NCBI RefSeq assembly: GCF_002277895.1
Contig: NZ_CP022998.1
Location: forward strand, 1,593,501 to 1,657,500
Direction: 5' to 3'
Source of the DNA: Rhizobium sp. 11515TR
Lineage (GTDB): Bacteria; Pseudomonadota; Alphaproteobacteria; Rhizobiales; Rhizobiaceae
DNA length: 64,000 nucleotides
In this document: positions 1-8,185 of the stretch, one piece after another
Layout: each line of letters starts with the position of its first letter
How positions within the stretch are numbered: the stretch's first letter is position 1
The notes under the pieces: generated by a model
The model's database searches: none
What the model was told of the DNA's origin: nothing
Seen by the model: the letters and a program-made list of their open reading frames with translations, nothing else
Program-made: the position numbers and the translations under genes

Positions 1-62
1 AGCGCGCGCCGCATGAAACCGTAATCCGCAAAGGGCGCGAGGAAGATGTCGTAGACGGTCAT
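1..62 (-). CDS. aztB: Zinc ABC transporter permease, N-terminal fragment
   Basis: Only the first 20 codons lie in the window; the gene runs off the left edge. The peptide begins MTVYDIFLAPFADYGFMRRA, the typical start of AztB/ZnuB-type metal permeases, where a short cytoplasmic leader with an APFA-x-FMRRA motif precedes the first membrane helix. Its ATG overlaps the TGA of the upstream ATPase gene as ATGA, indicating translational coupling. Together with the ATPase it would form the inner-membrane part of a zinc (possibly manganese) importer. The assignment rests on this short motif and on context; the metal is inferred. Confidence 0.72.
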   Translation of the reverse strand, partial: MTVYDIFLAPFADYGFMRRA

Positions 63-841
63 TCGGCCGGCTCCCGCTTTGCGAGCGCGCCACTCTCATG
101 CTCTTCTTCCGGCAGGCATGCTTCGGCCTCCTCATCCCAGCGCTCGGCCATTGCGCGCGCCTTGATGAGATTGGTTGGGCTCATGACATCCTCCGTCCTG
201 CCCCATCCCACGAGTTCGCGGGCGATCAGCAGTGTTTCGGGAAAATAGCTTCGCACCTGCTCGAAATCGTGCAGCACGGCGATGACCGTGCGTCCCTCCC
301 GGTTCCATCGCAGTACGAGGTCGAGAAGATCGCGTGTCGTGCGCTGATCGATGGCGGTGAAGGGTTCATCCAGCAGAATGACGCGGGCATCCTGCAGCAG
401 CAGCCGCGCGAACAGCACGCGCTGGAACTGCCCAGCCGAAAGCGAGCCAATATGCCGCCGTTCGAAACCCGAGAGCCCGACGATGCCAAGCGCCTCGCGC
501 GCCCGCTCGGCATCCTCTAGGGAGAACCGGCCAAAGGCGCCGGCATTCTTCCAGGCACCGAGCATGACGGTATCGGCAACCGAAATCGGAAAGCGTCTGA
601 CGATATCGGCCGCTTGCGGCAGATAGCCGAAATCGTCGCGCGTCAGCGCCCCTCGATCGATCGAACCTTCCGCCAGCCGCAGTTCTCCGACGATTGCCTT
701 GAGCAGCGTCGACTTGCCGGCACCGTTCGGCCCGGCAATCGCCGTGAGGCTGCCGGCGGCAAAGCCGCCCGAGAGATGGTGTACGGCTGGATGACGTTCA
801 TAGGTAACGGTGAGATTGTTGAGGCGGATCAAGTCGTTCAT
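59..841 (-). CDS. aztA: Zinc ABC transporter ATP-binding protein
   Basis: This is a 260-aa ABC ATPase. The Walker A motif GPNGAGKST is at residues 37-45, followed by a Q-loop region (YLPQAA), the signature LSAGQFQRVLFARLLLQ and Walker B VILLDEPFTAID. The pattern RHPAVHHLSG before Walker A and the LLDEPFTAID block resemble the AztA/ZnuC branch of metal importers. The start MNDLIRL was chosen because its ATG overlaps the TGA of the preceding microprotein as ATGA; a longer form with 11 extra residues would run over that gene. It powers metal uptake at the inner face of the membrane. The operon lies downstream of a Zur-like palindrome, so induction by zinc starvation is likely. AztA versus ZnuC is a naming question only. 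Confidence 0.85.
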   Translation of the reverse strand: MNDLIRLNNLTVTYERHPAVHHLSGGFAAGSLTAIAGPNGAGKSTLLKAIVGELRLAEGSIDRGALTRDDFGYLPQAADIVRRFPISVADTVMLGAWKNAGAFGRFSLEDAERAREALGIVGLSGFERRHIGSLSAGQFQRVLFARLLLQDARVILLDEPFTAIDQRTTRDLLDLVLRWNREGRTVIAVLHDFEQVRSYFPETLLIARELVGWGRTEDVMSPTNLIKARAMAERWDEEAEACLPEEEHESGALAKREPAE

Positions 842-966
842 GCCAAAGCCACCGCCCAGCCGATAGACGCCCAAAGCACTGCAATACCGACCGCCACATA
901 GGCAAGGCGCATCAGGGCCGAGCGCCCCATGAGGGACGACGCGAAGGGATCACGATCAAAAGGCAT
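838..966 (-). CDS. 42-aa single-pass membrane microprotein of the zinc operon
   Basis: A complete 43-codon reading frame starts with ATG at 966 and ends in a TGA that overlaps the aztA ATG (ATGA). The protein has a polar N-terminus (MPFDRDPFASS), one Met-Arg-rich turn (LMGRSALMR), then one hydrophobic helix from about residue 21 to 42 ending WASIGWAVALA. It is the first gene after the Zur-like palindrome at 983-999. Small size, one helix and tight coupling to aztA suggest an accessory subunit of the metal transporter, but I do not recognise a named family. It is short enough to be skipped by automated callers. No strong Shine-Dalgarno is visible; the sequence upstream of the ATG reads GAAAGCCCCTGA. 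Confidence 0.68.
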   Translation of the reverse strand: MPFDRDPFASSLMGRSALMRLAYVAVGIAVLWASIGWAVALA

Positions 967-982
967 TCAGGGGCTTTCAATT

Positions 983-999
983 ATGTAATAACATTACAT
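983..999. promoter_or_regulatory. Zur-type operator palindrome
   Basis: ATGTAAT-AAC-ATTACAT is a perfect 7-3-7 inverted repeat. It sits 17 bp upstream of the first gene of the zinc transport operon. The core TGTAATAACATTACA matches the general form of alpha-proteobacterial Zur boxes (AT-rich palindromes around a short spacer). Zur with bound zinc would repress the operon. Assignment is by similarity and context. Confidence 0.68.
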
Positions 1000-1183
1000 G
1001 TAGTAGCCGATGAAATGCGGCGAAAAAGAGGCAGGCGGTGAACTGCCACGAATTTGCGGTGAACAAGGCTGGAATATTTACCGGCGTTAATGTCCGCGCC
1101 TTATCGCCGCGACGCTCATCGCCAGTTGTATTTTCACGCGATATCGGGTGACAAAGTTTACAAGACGAGGAGGAGAGGATGTT

Positions 1184-1561
1184 ATGAAGCTGAGGCTTGA
1201 GCTGTTTGTCGCCGATGTGGCGGCATCGATAGAATTCTATCGACGGGCACTGAACTTCCAGGTGGTTGGCGAGACAAGCGAACAATACACAATGCTCTCG
1301 AATGGCGAGGCTATCATTTCCGTCAACAAGCGGGAGGCTCTTGGGCCTGATCATCCACTCCGAGCTGGCAATGGCGAACGACCAGGCCTTGGTGTCGAAA
1401 TCGTGCTGAGCGCTGGGGATGTGGAAAGTTTTTATGACGCCGCCAGAACCTGCGGCCATACGATATCGGAGCTTGCCTTACAGCCATGGGGGTTGCGCGA
1501 TTTCCGTATCGTAGATCCGGATGGCTATTATATCCGGGTAACAAGCAGACAAAAGGAATAA
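1184..1561 (+). CDS. VOC (glyoxalase/bleomycin-resistance) family protein
   Basis: This 125-aa protein has one vicinal-oxygen-chelate module pair. It opens with the beta strand MKLRLELFVADVAASIEFYRRALNF, the recurring D-x-xx-S-xx-FY-xx-LNF signature, and ends FRIVDPDGYYIRVT, the usual closing strand DPDGN-I. The start was set at 1184 because AGGAGAGG lies 6-13 bp upstream; an in-frame start 12 codons earlier lacks a ribosome site. Substrate is unknown; VOC proteins include glyoxalases, dioxygenases and antibiotic-binding proteins. It is separated from the divergent zinc operon by about 217 bp and from the next gene by a terminator-like hairpin. Its base composition is slightly lower in GC than its neighbours. 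Confidence 0.85.
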   Translation: MKLRLELFVADVAASIEFYRRALNFQVVGETSEQYTMLSNGEAIISVNKREALGPDHPLRAGNGERPGLGVEIVLSAGDVESFYDAARTCGHTISELALQPWGLRDFRIVDPDGYYIRVTSRQKE

Positions 1562-1592
1562 AGAGGGGCTAAGGTCCTTCCACGGCCAAACG

Positions 1593-1623
1593 AAAGGCCG
1601 GACGCAGGGGGCGTCCAGCCTTT
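1593..1623. terminator. Bidirectional terminator-like hairpin
   Basis: The arms GGCCGGACGC (1596-1605) and GCGTCCAGCC (1611-1620) pair with one mismatch around a 5-nt loop and are flanked by AAA and TTT. The hairpin sits between the convergent VOC and peroxiredoxin genes and could end both transcripts. Confidence 0.55.
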
Positions 1624-1640
1624 CCTGATCTATCAAAACC

Positions 1641-2126
1641 TCAAAGCTGCTCGATCATCGCGGCAGCACCTGAAACCGTCGCCTGGCCGGGGCTTTCCTC
1701 GATGTTCAGCGTCTTTACCACGCCGTTTTCCACTAGCATGGAATAACGCTTGGAGCGAATGCCGAGCCCACCGGCCGAGAGGTCGACCTCGAGGCCGAGC
1801 GCCTTGGTGAATGAGCCGTCCCAATCGGCGAGGAAGTGGATCTTGCCCAAGCCACCGGACGATTGCGCCCAGGCGCCCATGACATGCCAGTCGTTGATGG
1901 AAACGACGGCGATGTCATCGATGCCCTTGGCAAGAATGGCATCGCGGTTTTCGAGAAAGCCCGGCAGGTGATTGAGCGAGCAGGTGGGCGTGAACGCGCC
2001 GGGCACGGCGAAGAGCACGACGCGCTTGCCGGCAAACAGCTGCTCGGTGCTGATCTCGACCGGGCCGTCGGCGGTCTTTTCCTTGAAGGTGGCGGCAGGC
2101 AGCGTGTCGCCGATGGCGATAGTCAT
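1641..2126 (-). CDS. Peroxiredoxin, Prx5 type
   Basis: This 161-aa thiol peroxidase reduces hydrogen peroxide and organic hydroperoxides in the cytosol. The peroxidatic cysteine is C49 in PGAFTPTCS, the hallmark of the Prx5/AhpE-like group, which usually uses glutaredoxin or thioredoxin as reductant. The motif GIRSKRYSMLVENGVVKTLN towards the C-terminus is also typical of this subfamily. The ATG at 2126 is preceded by AAGGAGAG. Length matches single-domain Prx5; there is no fused glutaredoxin domain. The gene stands alone, with a terminator-like hairpin downstream. Confidence 0.93.
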   Translation of the reverse strand: MTIAIGDTLPAATFKEKTADGPVEISTEQLFAGKRVVLFAVPGAFTPTCSLNHLPGFLENRDAILAKGIDDIAVVSINDWHVMGAWAQSSGGLGKIHFLADWDGSFTKALGLEVDLSAGGLGIRSKRYSMLVENGVVKTLNIEESPGQATVSGAAAMIEQL

Positions 2127-2209
2127 GGCTCTCTCCTTGGGTCGTTGTTTCGGGGCGCTCGAACGGCCGCCGATGGTTTTAAGACGGTTCAGAGAACTAT
2201 AGATCCGGC

Positions 2210-3037
2210 CTATTCGAGCGCAAGGGTGGTTTCCATCGCCCGATCGCCGTCGACGACCAGAATACCCCAGCTTTGGCCCTTCGGATCATAATCCTTCGGT
2301 AGTTTGCCGATTACTATATCAGACGAGAAGGTCGTTCCCTCCCGCTTCGCATTCGCTTGCTGAAAGAACACATAGCCGGACGGCCCCGTGACATAGATAT
2401 CAGGCATCTTCCCGCTTGCTTCCGGCAGCGTCAGACGCAGCGAAAGGCTCTTGGCGTCGGTAGAGATCTTATGGCCCTGGACGGCGAAATCCGGGGAAGG
2501 AGGCTGCGGCAGCACGGCCTTTGCCGCATCGAGCAAAGCCAGTTCGTGCGAGGTCGGCTGCACATCCGTCGGCAAGGGCAGGGAGTATTCGGCCTGGAAA
2601 GGAATGCAGATATCCTTGCAGAGGCCGATGAAAGCTGTCAGCTCAAGCTTTTCCGGCGCTTTGCCGGTGACGCGCAGATCAAGCGGAAACGTGACCGGCG
2701 CGTCGTAGCCGATTTCCTGGATGGGGCCGACACGGAGCGGCTTCGGCACGGGATAGCCCGCCCTTTCCAGCATTACGCCGCTGCCCGCTGCCGGCGTTAT
2801 TTGCGGCGGAATTCCGCCCTGACCGGGCTCGCGCCAATAGGTGATCCAGCCCGGTTCCGGCTCGATCTGCAAGGCGGCGCGGATATGCCCTTCTGGGTCC
2901 GGCGCCAGCGCGATCAGGCGCATTCTGCCGCCCTGATTGTCTATCCACTCGCTCGTTGCGGCATAAGTCGCTACGGTGCTGAAAAACAAAGTGGCGAGAA
3001 GTGCCGACAGGCGGGCAACGGTACTTATTTCGATCAT
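2210..3037 (-). CDS. Secreted DsbD N-terminal-domain-like protein
   Basis: The protein is 275 aa. A signal peptide (MIEISTVARLSALLATLFFS, cleavage probably after TYA) is followed by a periplasmic beta-rich domain. The motif GLCKDICIPF contains the cysteine pair found in the alpha domain of DsbD/ScsB (PF11412 family), which passes electrons from the membrane thiol transporter to periplasmic partners. There is no membrane domain here, so it is a stand-alone alpha-like protein. The start at 3037 places the signal peptide at the N-terminus; an upstream start at 3100 would add 21 residues and bury it. Its partner is not visible nearby; a role in periplasmic thiol reduction is inferred. Confidence 0.8.
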   Translation of the reverse strand: MIEISTVARLSALLATLFFSTVATYAATSEWIDNQGGRMRLIALAPDPEGHIRAALQIEPEPGWITYWREPGQGGIPPQITPAAGSGVMLERAGYPVPKPLRVGPIQEIGYDAPVTFPLDLRVTGKAPEKLELTAFIGLCKDICIPFQAEYSLPLPTDVQPTSHELALLDAAKAVLPQPPSPDFAVQGHKISTDAKSLSLRLTLPEASGKMPDIYVTGPSGYVFFQQANAKREGTTFSSDIVIGKLPKDYDPKGQSWGILVVDGDRAMETTLALE

Positions 3038-3177
3038 GGAACAAGGATTTAGCGGATAGGGCTGCAAGGAGCCAGCAGGACCGAAGAGGTAAATGATCAT
3101 TTTCAGTTGATTGATTTATGACATTGCCCCATCTTGGTATGAGGCGGCGCAGTTGCGGGCTGCGGTCAGGAGGCACG

Positions 3178-3783
3178 ATGTCCCTATCGACGCTGAAGAA
3201 TAGACGCGAAAGAGGTTTTCTCGACGGTCAGTTCCTGATCGCCATGCCCGGCATGGAGGATCGGAACTTTCATCGCACGGTTGTTTATATCTGTGCCCAT
3301 TCCGATGCCGGTGCTATGGGCTTCGTCATCAACCGGGCTCAGAAGCTGACATTCACCGACGTCCTCTTGCATCTCGAAATGATCAAGGACGACGATGCTA
3401 TCGTGCTTCCGCAGATGGCGCGCGATTTCCCGATCCAGACCGGCGGTCCCGTCGAAAGCGGCCGAGGTTTCGTCCTGCATTCCGACGATTACATCAGCGA
3501 CAGCAGCATTCCGGTCAGTGACGATATCAGCCTGACGGCGACGCTCGATATCGTCAGGGCCATTTCCAAGGGAAGCGGTCCAAAGCGGGCGACGATGTTG
3601 CTCGGCTATGCCGGCTGGGGCGCTGGCCAGCTCGAGGCGGAGATCGGCAACAATGGCTGGCTGAACTGCCCTGCAAACGAAGAATTGATCTTCGATCGCA
3701 GCCTTGAGAACAAGTATGATCGTGCGCTGGCTCTCATGGGTATCAATCCGGTCATGCTGTCACCCCATGCCGGCCATAGCTGA
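3178..3783 (+). CDS. YqgE/AlgH family protein (UPF0301)
   Basis: This 201-aa protein belongs to the conserved YqgE/AlgH family (DUF179). Visible landmarks are [28 protein letters not shown] near the N-terminus, GAMGFVINR, the [19 protein letters not shown] block and [22 protein letters not shown] seven bases before the ATG at 3178 decides the start over an upstream in-frame codon. The molecular function of the family is not established. It is divergent from the DsbD-like gene, with about 140 bp between them. Confidence 0.92.
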   Translation: MSLSTLKNRRERGFLDGQFLIAMPGMEDRNFHRTVVYICAHSDAGAMGFVINRAQKLTFTDVLLHLEMIKDDDAIVLPQMARDFPIQTGGPVESGRGFVLHSDDYISDSSIPVSDDISLTATLDIVRAISKGSGPKRATMLLGYAGWGAGQLEAEIGNNGWLNCPANEELIFDRSLENKYDRALALMGINPVMLSPHAGHS

Positions 3784-3801
3784 GCCGATTTGCGTTGTTT
3801 C

Positions 3802-3826
3802 GGAACGAAATAGCGTGCGTGACGTT
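3802..3826 (+). promoter_or_regulatory. EcfG-type general stress promoter of csbD
   Basis: GGAAC (3802-3806), a 16-bp spacer and CGTT (3823-3826) match the -35/-10 pattern GGAAC-N16/17-CGTT recognised by EcfG sigma factors of the alpha-proteobacterial general stress response. It lies about 50 bp upstream of the CsbD ATG. CsbD-like proteins are commonly stress-induced, which fits. Confidence 0.7.
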
Positions 3827-3878
3827 TTCCTGACAGAGCGACGGCAATTTCGCTGTCGCAGGCAAGGAGGCGTCAGAC

Positions 3879-4070
3879 ATGAGCAGCACGACCGACAAGG
3901 TGTCCGGTAAGGCGAACGAAATTGCCGGCAAGGCCAAGCAGATGGCCGGCAAGGCGACGAATGACAAGGAAATGCGCGCCAAGGGCGCTGCACAGGAAGC
4001 CAAGGGCAAGGTGCAAACCGCCGTTGGCAAAGCCAAGGATAAGGTCAAGGGAGCGGTCGACCGGATGTGA
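3879..4070 (+). CDS. CsbD family stress protein
   Basis: The 63-aa, highly charged, Lys/Ala-rich protein repeats the pattern [18 protein letters not shown] and later [21 protein letters not shown], as in CsbD (PF05532). It has no hydrophobic segment and is probably a loosely folded cytosolic protein. AAGGAGG precedes the ATG. An EcfG-type promoter sits directly upstream, so expression under general stress and stationary phase is expected. Molecular role unknown for the family. Confidence 0.93.
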   Translation: MSSTTDKVSGKANEIAGKAKQMAGKATNDKEMRAKGAAQEAKGKVQTAVGKAKDKVKGAVDRM

Positions 4071-4208
4071 CCGGCTGCTTGTTTTTATCAATCCATGATC
4101 GCTGCTCCGTCTGAATTGACGTCGAAGCGGCGATGTTGGGAGGAAGAGCCTGTTACGGAAACGTGGCAGGCTCTTTATTGCCAGCCGGTAAGTTTTCCGA
4201 GGGGGAGT

Positions 4209-5264
4209 ATGCGGCTTTTCACGTGCGATCATTGCGGACAGCCTGTTCATTTCGATAACAGGCAATGCATTCGATGTGGTCATCAGCTCGGTTTCGTCCC
4301 CGATCGCTTGGCGATATATGCCCTGGAAGCAGAAACTGAGACCAACTGGCATCCGGTCTCCGAACAGACGCGGCATGTTCGCTTCTGCGCGAATGCCGAA
4401 CTCGATATCTGCAATTGGGTCATCGATGCAGACGATCCGCAGCCCTATTGCGTTGCCTGCCGGCACAATCGTCTCGTGCCGAACGCTGGTACGCAACCAG
4501 GTATAGATCGCTGGCGGCGCATCAGCCAGGCGCAGCGGCATCTGTTTTATTCGCTCTTGCGGTGGAACCTGCCGCATCCCGATCGACAGCAAGACCCCGA
4601 AGGTGGGCTCGTCTTCGATTTCCTAGAGGATGAGGTGCAGGGCAATACCGTGGTCCCGGCCATGACCGGTCACGAGGAAGGACTGATCGCGATCCGCGCC
4701 GCGGAGGCCGACGACGTGACGCGCGAACAGGCGCGCACCTCGATGAACGAGCCCTATCGTACCTTGCTCGGCCACTTCCGCCACGAGACCGGCCATTTCA
4801 TCTGGAACAAGCTTGTCCGCGATCGCGGGCAATTCGATGCCTTTCGCGCCGTCTTTGGCGACGAGCGCGCCGATTATGGCGCAGCACTCCAAGCCCATTA
4901 CGACAATGGGCCGGCGGCAAACTGGCAGGAAAGTTTCATCAGCGCCTATGCCAGCTCCCATCCTTGGGAGGATTTTGCCGAATGCTTCGCACATTATCTG
5001 CACATCGTCGATACGCTGGAAACGGCGCGTTCCTTCGGCCTGGCAATCGATCCCCATCGCTATCACGACATGGCGGCCGAGGTGGATTTCAATCCTTACA
5101 AGGCAGAAAGCGCCGAGCAGCTCGTCAGCGCCTGGATCCCTTTGAGCGTAGCGATCAATTCCATCCAGCGCAGCATGGGGCAGCCGGATTCCTATCCCTT
5201 CATCCTCTCGCCGCCGGTGGTTGCCAAGCTCGACTATATCAGGGAATTGATCGACAGCGCGTGA
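4209..5264 (+). CDS. Zinc-ribbon putative metallopeptidase
   Basis: The protein is 351 aa. The N-terminus carries a zinc-ribbon (CDHCGQPVHFDNRQCIRCGHQLG), with more cysteines in FCANAELDICNW and YCVACRHN. A central HETGH (residues 192-196) in RHETGHFIWNKL is an HExxH zinc protease motif, followed by a conserved WEDFAECFAHYLH segment whose acidic and His residues could complete the site. This is the layout of the putative zinc-binding metallopeptidase family (PF15887). The start at 4209 is supported by GAGGGGGAG just upstream. No signal peptide is seen, so it should be cytosolic. It converges tightly (8 bp) on the EAL gene. Confidence 0.82.
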   Translation: MRLFTCDHCGQPVHFDNRQCIRCGHQLGFVPDRLAIYALEAETETNWHPVSEQTRHVRFCANAELDICNWVIDADDPQPYCVACRHNRLVPNAGTQPGIDRWRRISQAQRHLFYSLLRWNLPHPDRQQDPEGGLVFDFLEDEVQGNTVVPAMTGHEEGLIAIRAAEADDVTREQARTSMNEPYRTLLGHFRHETGHFIWNKLVRDRGQFDAFRAVFGDERADYGAALQAHYDNGPAANWQESFISAYASSHPWEDFAECFAHYLHIVDTLETARSFGLAIDPHRYHDMAAEVDFNPYKAESAEQLVSAWIPLSVAINSIQRSMGQPDSYPFILSPPVVAKLDYIRELIDSA

Positions 5265-5272
5265 TCGAATAC

Positions 5273-8185
5273 TCAGGCGCGCTTCGTCAGCGGAAAGCGT
5301 TCCTTCAGCAAGCGTATCACCGAATCCGAGCCCATAGGCGGCCCGAAGATGAAGCTCTGGCCGTAGCTGCAGCCGATCTTGGCAAGCTCCAGCGCATCCT
5401 CTTCCGATTCGATGCCCTCGGCGACGACGCGCATATTGAGTTCGCGCGCCATGGAAATGACCGAGCGCAACAGAACCGCCTTCTTATCGCTATCGTCGCG
5501 GACCATCGCCTTGTCGAGCTTGATCGTATCGAAGGGGAAACGAGTGAGGTAGGCGAGCGAGGAATAGCCGGTGCCGAAATCATCGAGCGCCAAACCGATG
5601 CCGGCTTCGCGCAGCTTATCGAGCACCAGCCGCGCCTGTTCCGGATTCTCCATCACCTGCGATTCCGTCAATTCCAGCTTGATGCGGCTTGGATCGCAAT
5701 GGGTCTTGGCGAGCAGGGCGCGGATATCGTCGTAAAGCTCGTTGTTGAGCAGCTGCACGCTGGAAAGGTTGATGGAGACGAACAGCGGCAGGTCGCCAGT
5801 CTGTCGTTGCCATGCCTTAAGGTCGTTGGTTGCCTGCTCCAGTGCGAACATGCCGAGCGGACCGATGATGTCGGAAGTCTCCGCGATCGGAATGAATTCC
5901 GATGGCGGAATGTTACCGCGCTTCGGATGCTCCCAGCGTATCAGCGCCTCGAAGCCGGCGATTTCTGCATCCTCAAGCCGAACGATCGGCTGATAGACGA
6001 GCGAAAGTTCCTTGCGTTCGACGGCGCGGCGCAGATCGGTTTCGAGCTGCAGCCGGTCGGTGCCGAAGCTGCGGAAGGCAGGTTGGAAAGGTTCGACGCG
6101 GTTGCCGCCGGCGCGCTTGGCGCGGTACATGGCAAGTTCCGCGTCGCTGAGCATCCCGGCCGCATTTTCCTGCTGATCGACCCATGACGTCAGCCCGACT
6201 GATGCCGTCAGGATGATCTCACGGTTGGCGAAATTGATCGGCACCATGATCGCCTTGCTGATCGCGTCGGCAAAGTCGGCGACCTTGGCGGGATCGCGTT
6301 CGGAAACGAGGATGAGGCCGAACTGGTCGCCCGAAAGACGCGCCAGCGTATCCTGCGGCTTCATCAGGCGGCGAAGGCGACGGGTCAATGCGATCAGGAT
6401 ATTGTCGCCTGCGGCAAAGCCAAGCGTATCGTTGACGAGTTTATAGCGATCGATGTCGATGACCATGACTGTCGGTCGCAATTGATTTCCATCGGAAGCC
6501 AGCGTCAGAACCGCTTGCAGGCGATCGAGGAAGACCTGGCGGTTCGGCAATCCCGTGAGATTGTCGTGGACGGCATCGTGCAGCAGCCGTTCGACCGAAT
6601 TCTTCTGCTCGGTGATATCGACGATCGTGCCGACACAACGGATGATTTCGCCGTTGGAGCCTAGCACCGGCCGGGCGCGGATCGACAGCCAGTGGAAATG
6701 CCCGTCTTCGGCGCGAATACGAAATTCATGGTTCAGCCGGCCGCGCCGATGTTCCAGAAGCACGTCGAGCGTCGCGCGGAAGCGGTCGCGATCGTCGGGA
6801 TGCAGCCGCGGCAGCCAATTGCGCGCCGCGCCATGCATGGTTCCGGGCGAGAGGCCGAGCTTCACCGAGATATCTGGCGTCGTCACCACGCGGTCGCGCG
6901 CCACGTCCCAGTCCCACACGGTGTCGCCGGAGCCTGTCAGCGCCAGGGACTGTCGCTCCAGATCCGAGAACAGGCCCTGCTGGAAGGCGCCGCCGGCAAA
7001 GGCGTGCTGCATGACGGTGAAGCCGATCAGCAGGACGATGAGAACGAGGCCGCCGCCGAGTGCCGGCTGGATGATGTCATTGTCGAGCTTGCCCATAACC
7101 GTCATCCAGGCGCCGAACAGCCAGACGAGGATCAGTGCCCAGGCGGGCACGAGCAGGATCGCGCGGTCGTAACGGCTGAAGCCGAGATAGATGATGAGCA
7201 GCAGGCCGGCCGTTGCCGTCAGCGCCAGCGACAGCCGCGCAATGCCGGCAGCAATCGACGGATCGTAGATCGCCACGCCGAAGAGCAGGGCAAGGCCGAG
7301 CACCCAGGCAAGCGTCACATAGCCGAGATGGGCGTGCCAGCGATTGAGATTGAGATAGGTGAACAGAAAGATCACCAGGCTCGAGGCGAGCGCCACCTCC
7401 GCACAGGCGCGCCATATTCGCTGATCGCTTGACGTGATGCTGATGAGCTTGCCGAGGAAGCCGAAGTCCACGCAGATATAGCCGAGCACCGCCCAGGCGA
7501 GCGCGGCCGTGGCCGGCAGCATCGACGTGCCCTTGACGACGAAAAGAATAGTCAGGAACACCGCCAGCAGGCCGGCGATGCCGAGCACAATGCCGCGATA
7601 GAGCGTGAAGGCGTTGACCGTATCCTTGTAGGCGTTCGGTTCCCAGAGATAGAGCTGCGGCAGGTTTGGTGACGACAGTTCGGCAACAAAGGTGACGACG
7701 GCGCCGGGGTTCAACGTGATACGGAAGACGTCGGCCTCGTCGCTCGGCTGACGATCGAGCGCGAAACCTTCGCTCGGCGTGATCGCGACGATGCGCTGCG
7801 AGCCGAGATCGGGCCAGAAGACCTTTGAATTCACGAGACGGAAATGCGGCGCGACGATGACGCGCTCAAGCTGCTCTTCGGAAACGTTGGCGAGCGCGAA
7901 AACCGCCCAGTCGCCCTGATGATTGGGTGAAGAGGAGCGAACCTCGATGCGGCGGCGGATGCCGTCGGCGCCGGCTGCCGTCGAAACCTGAAAGGCTTCA
8001 CCCTGATTGGTGTAGATTTCGGTCGTCGCTGTGAGGTCGAGCGCAGTATCGTCACGCGAGATCTTCACGGGCTCGGCTGCATCGGCCATCCCGGCGATCA
8101 ACAGCAGCATGGCGGCCGCGAGCGTTGCGATCACGGCGCATAGCCGGCGGGTCATCGGCCACGTCTGCATCATTCCGGCGATCAT
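5273..8185 (-). CDS. Membrane sensor with PAS, degenerate GGDEF and EAL domains
   Basis: The protein is 970 aa. A signal peptide (about 1-37) leads into a periplasmic beta-rich sensory domain (about 40-180), then seven or eight membrane helices (about 185-400) in the style of 7TMR-DISM receptors, a PAS domain (about 410-530), GGDEF and EAL. The GGDEF signature is SGDQF (618-622), so diguanylate cyclase activity is doubtful. The EAL part is complete: EALIRW (from 746), NLSSVQL, LELTES, DDFGTGYSS, IKLDK, AEGIES and GQSF. It is therefore probably a c-di-GMP phosphodiesterase controlled by an external signal. The chosen ATG at 8185 overlaps the TGA of the acetyltransferase gene as ATGA; starts at 8173 or 8155 are possible. 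Confidence 0.88.
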   Translation of the reverse strand: MIAGMMQTWPMTRRLCAVIATLAAAMLLLIAGMADAAEPVKISRDDTALDLTATTEIYTNQGEAFQVSTAAGADGIRRRIEVRSSSPNHQGDWAVFALANVSEEQLERVIVAPHFRLVNSKVFWPDLGSQRIVAITPSEGFALDRQPSDEADVFRITLNPGAVVTFVAELSSPNLPQLYLWEPNAYKDTVNAFTLYRGIVLGIAGLLAVFLTILFVVKGTSMLPATAALAWAVLGYICVDFGFLGKLISITSSDQRIWRACAEVALASSLVIFLFTYLNLNRWHAHLGYVTLAWVLGLALLFGVAIYDPSIAAGIARLSLALTATAGLLLIIYLGFSRYDRAILLVPAWALILVWLFGAWMTVMGKLDNDIIQPALGGGLVLIVLLIGFTVMQHAFAGGAFQQGLFSDLERQSLALTGSGDTVWDWDVARDRVVTTPDISVKLGLSPGTMHGAARNWLPRLHPDDRDRFRATLDVLLEHRRGRLNHEFRIRAEDGHFHWLSIRARPVLGSNGEIIRCVGTIVDITEQKNSVERLLHDAVHDNLTGLPNRQVFLDRLQAVLTLASDGNQLRPTVMVIDIDRYKLVNDTLGFAAGDNILIALTRRLRRLMKPQDTLARLSGDQFGLILVSERDPAKVADFADAISKAIMVPINFANREIILTASVGLTSWVDQQENAAGMLSDAELAMYRAKRAGGNRVEPFQPAFRSFGTDRLQLETDLRRAVERKELSLVYQPIVRLEDAEIAGFEALIRWEHPKRGNIPPSEFIPIAETSDIIGPLGMFALEQATNDLKAWQRQTGDLPLFVSINLSSVQLLNNELYDDIRALLAKTHCDPSRIKLELTESQVMENPEQARLVLDKLREAGIGLALDDFGTGYSSLAYLTRFPFDTIKLDKAMVRDDSDKKAVLLRSVISMARELNMRVVAEGIESEEDALELAKIGCSYGQSFIFGPPMGSDSVIRLLKERFPLTKRA

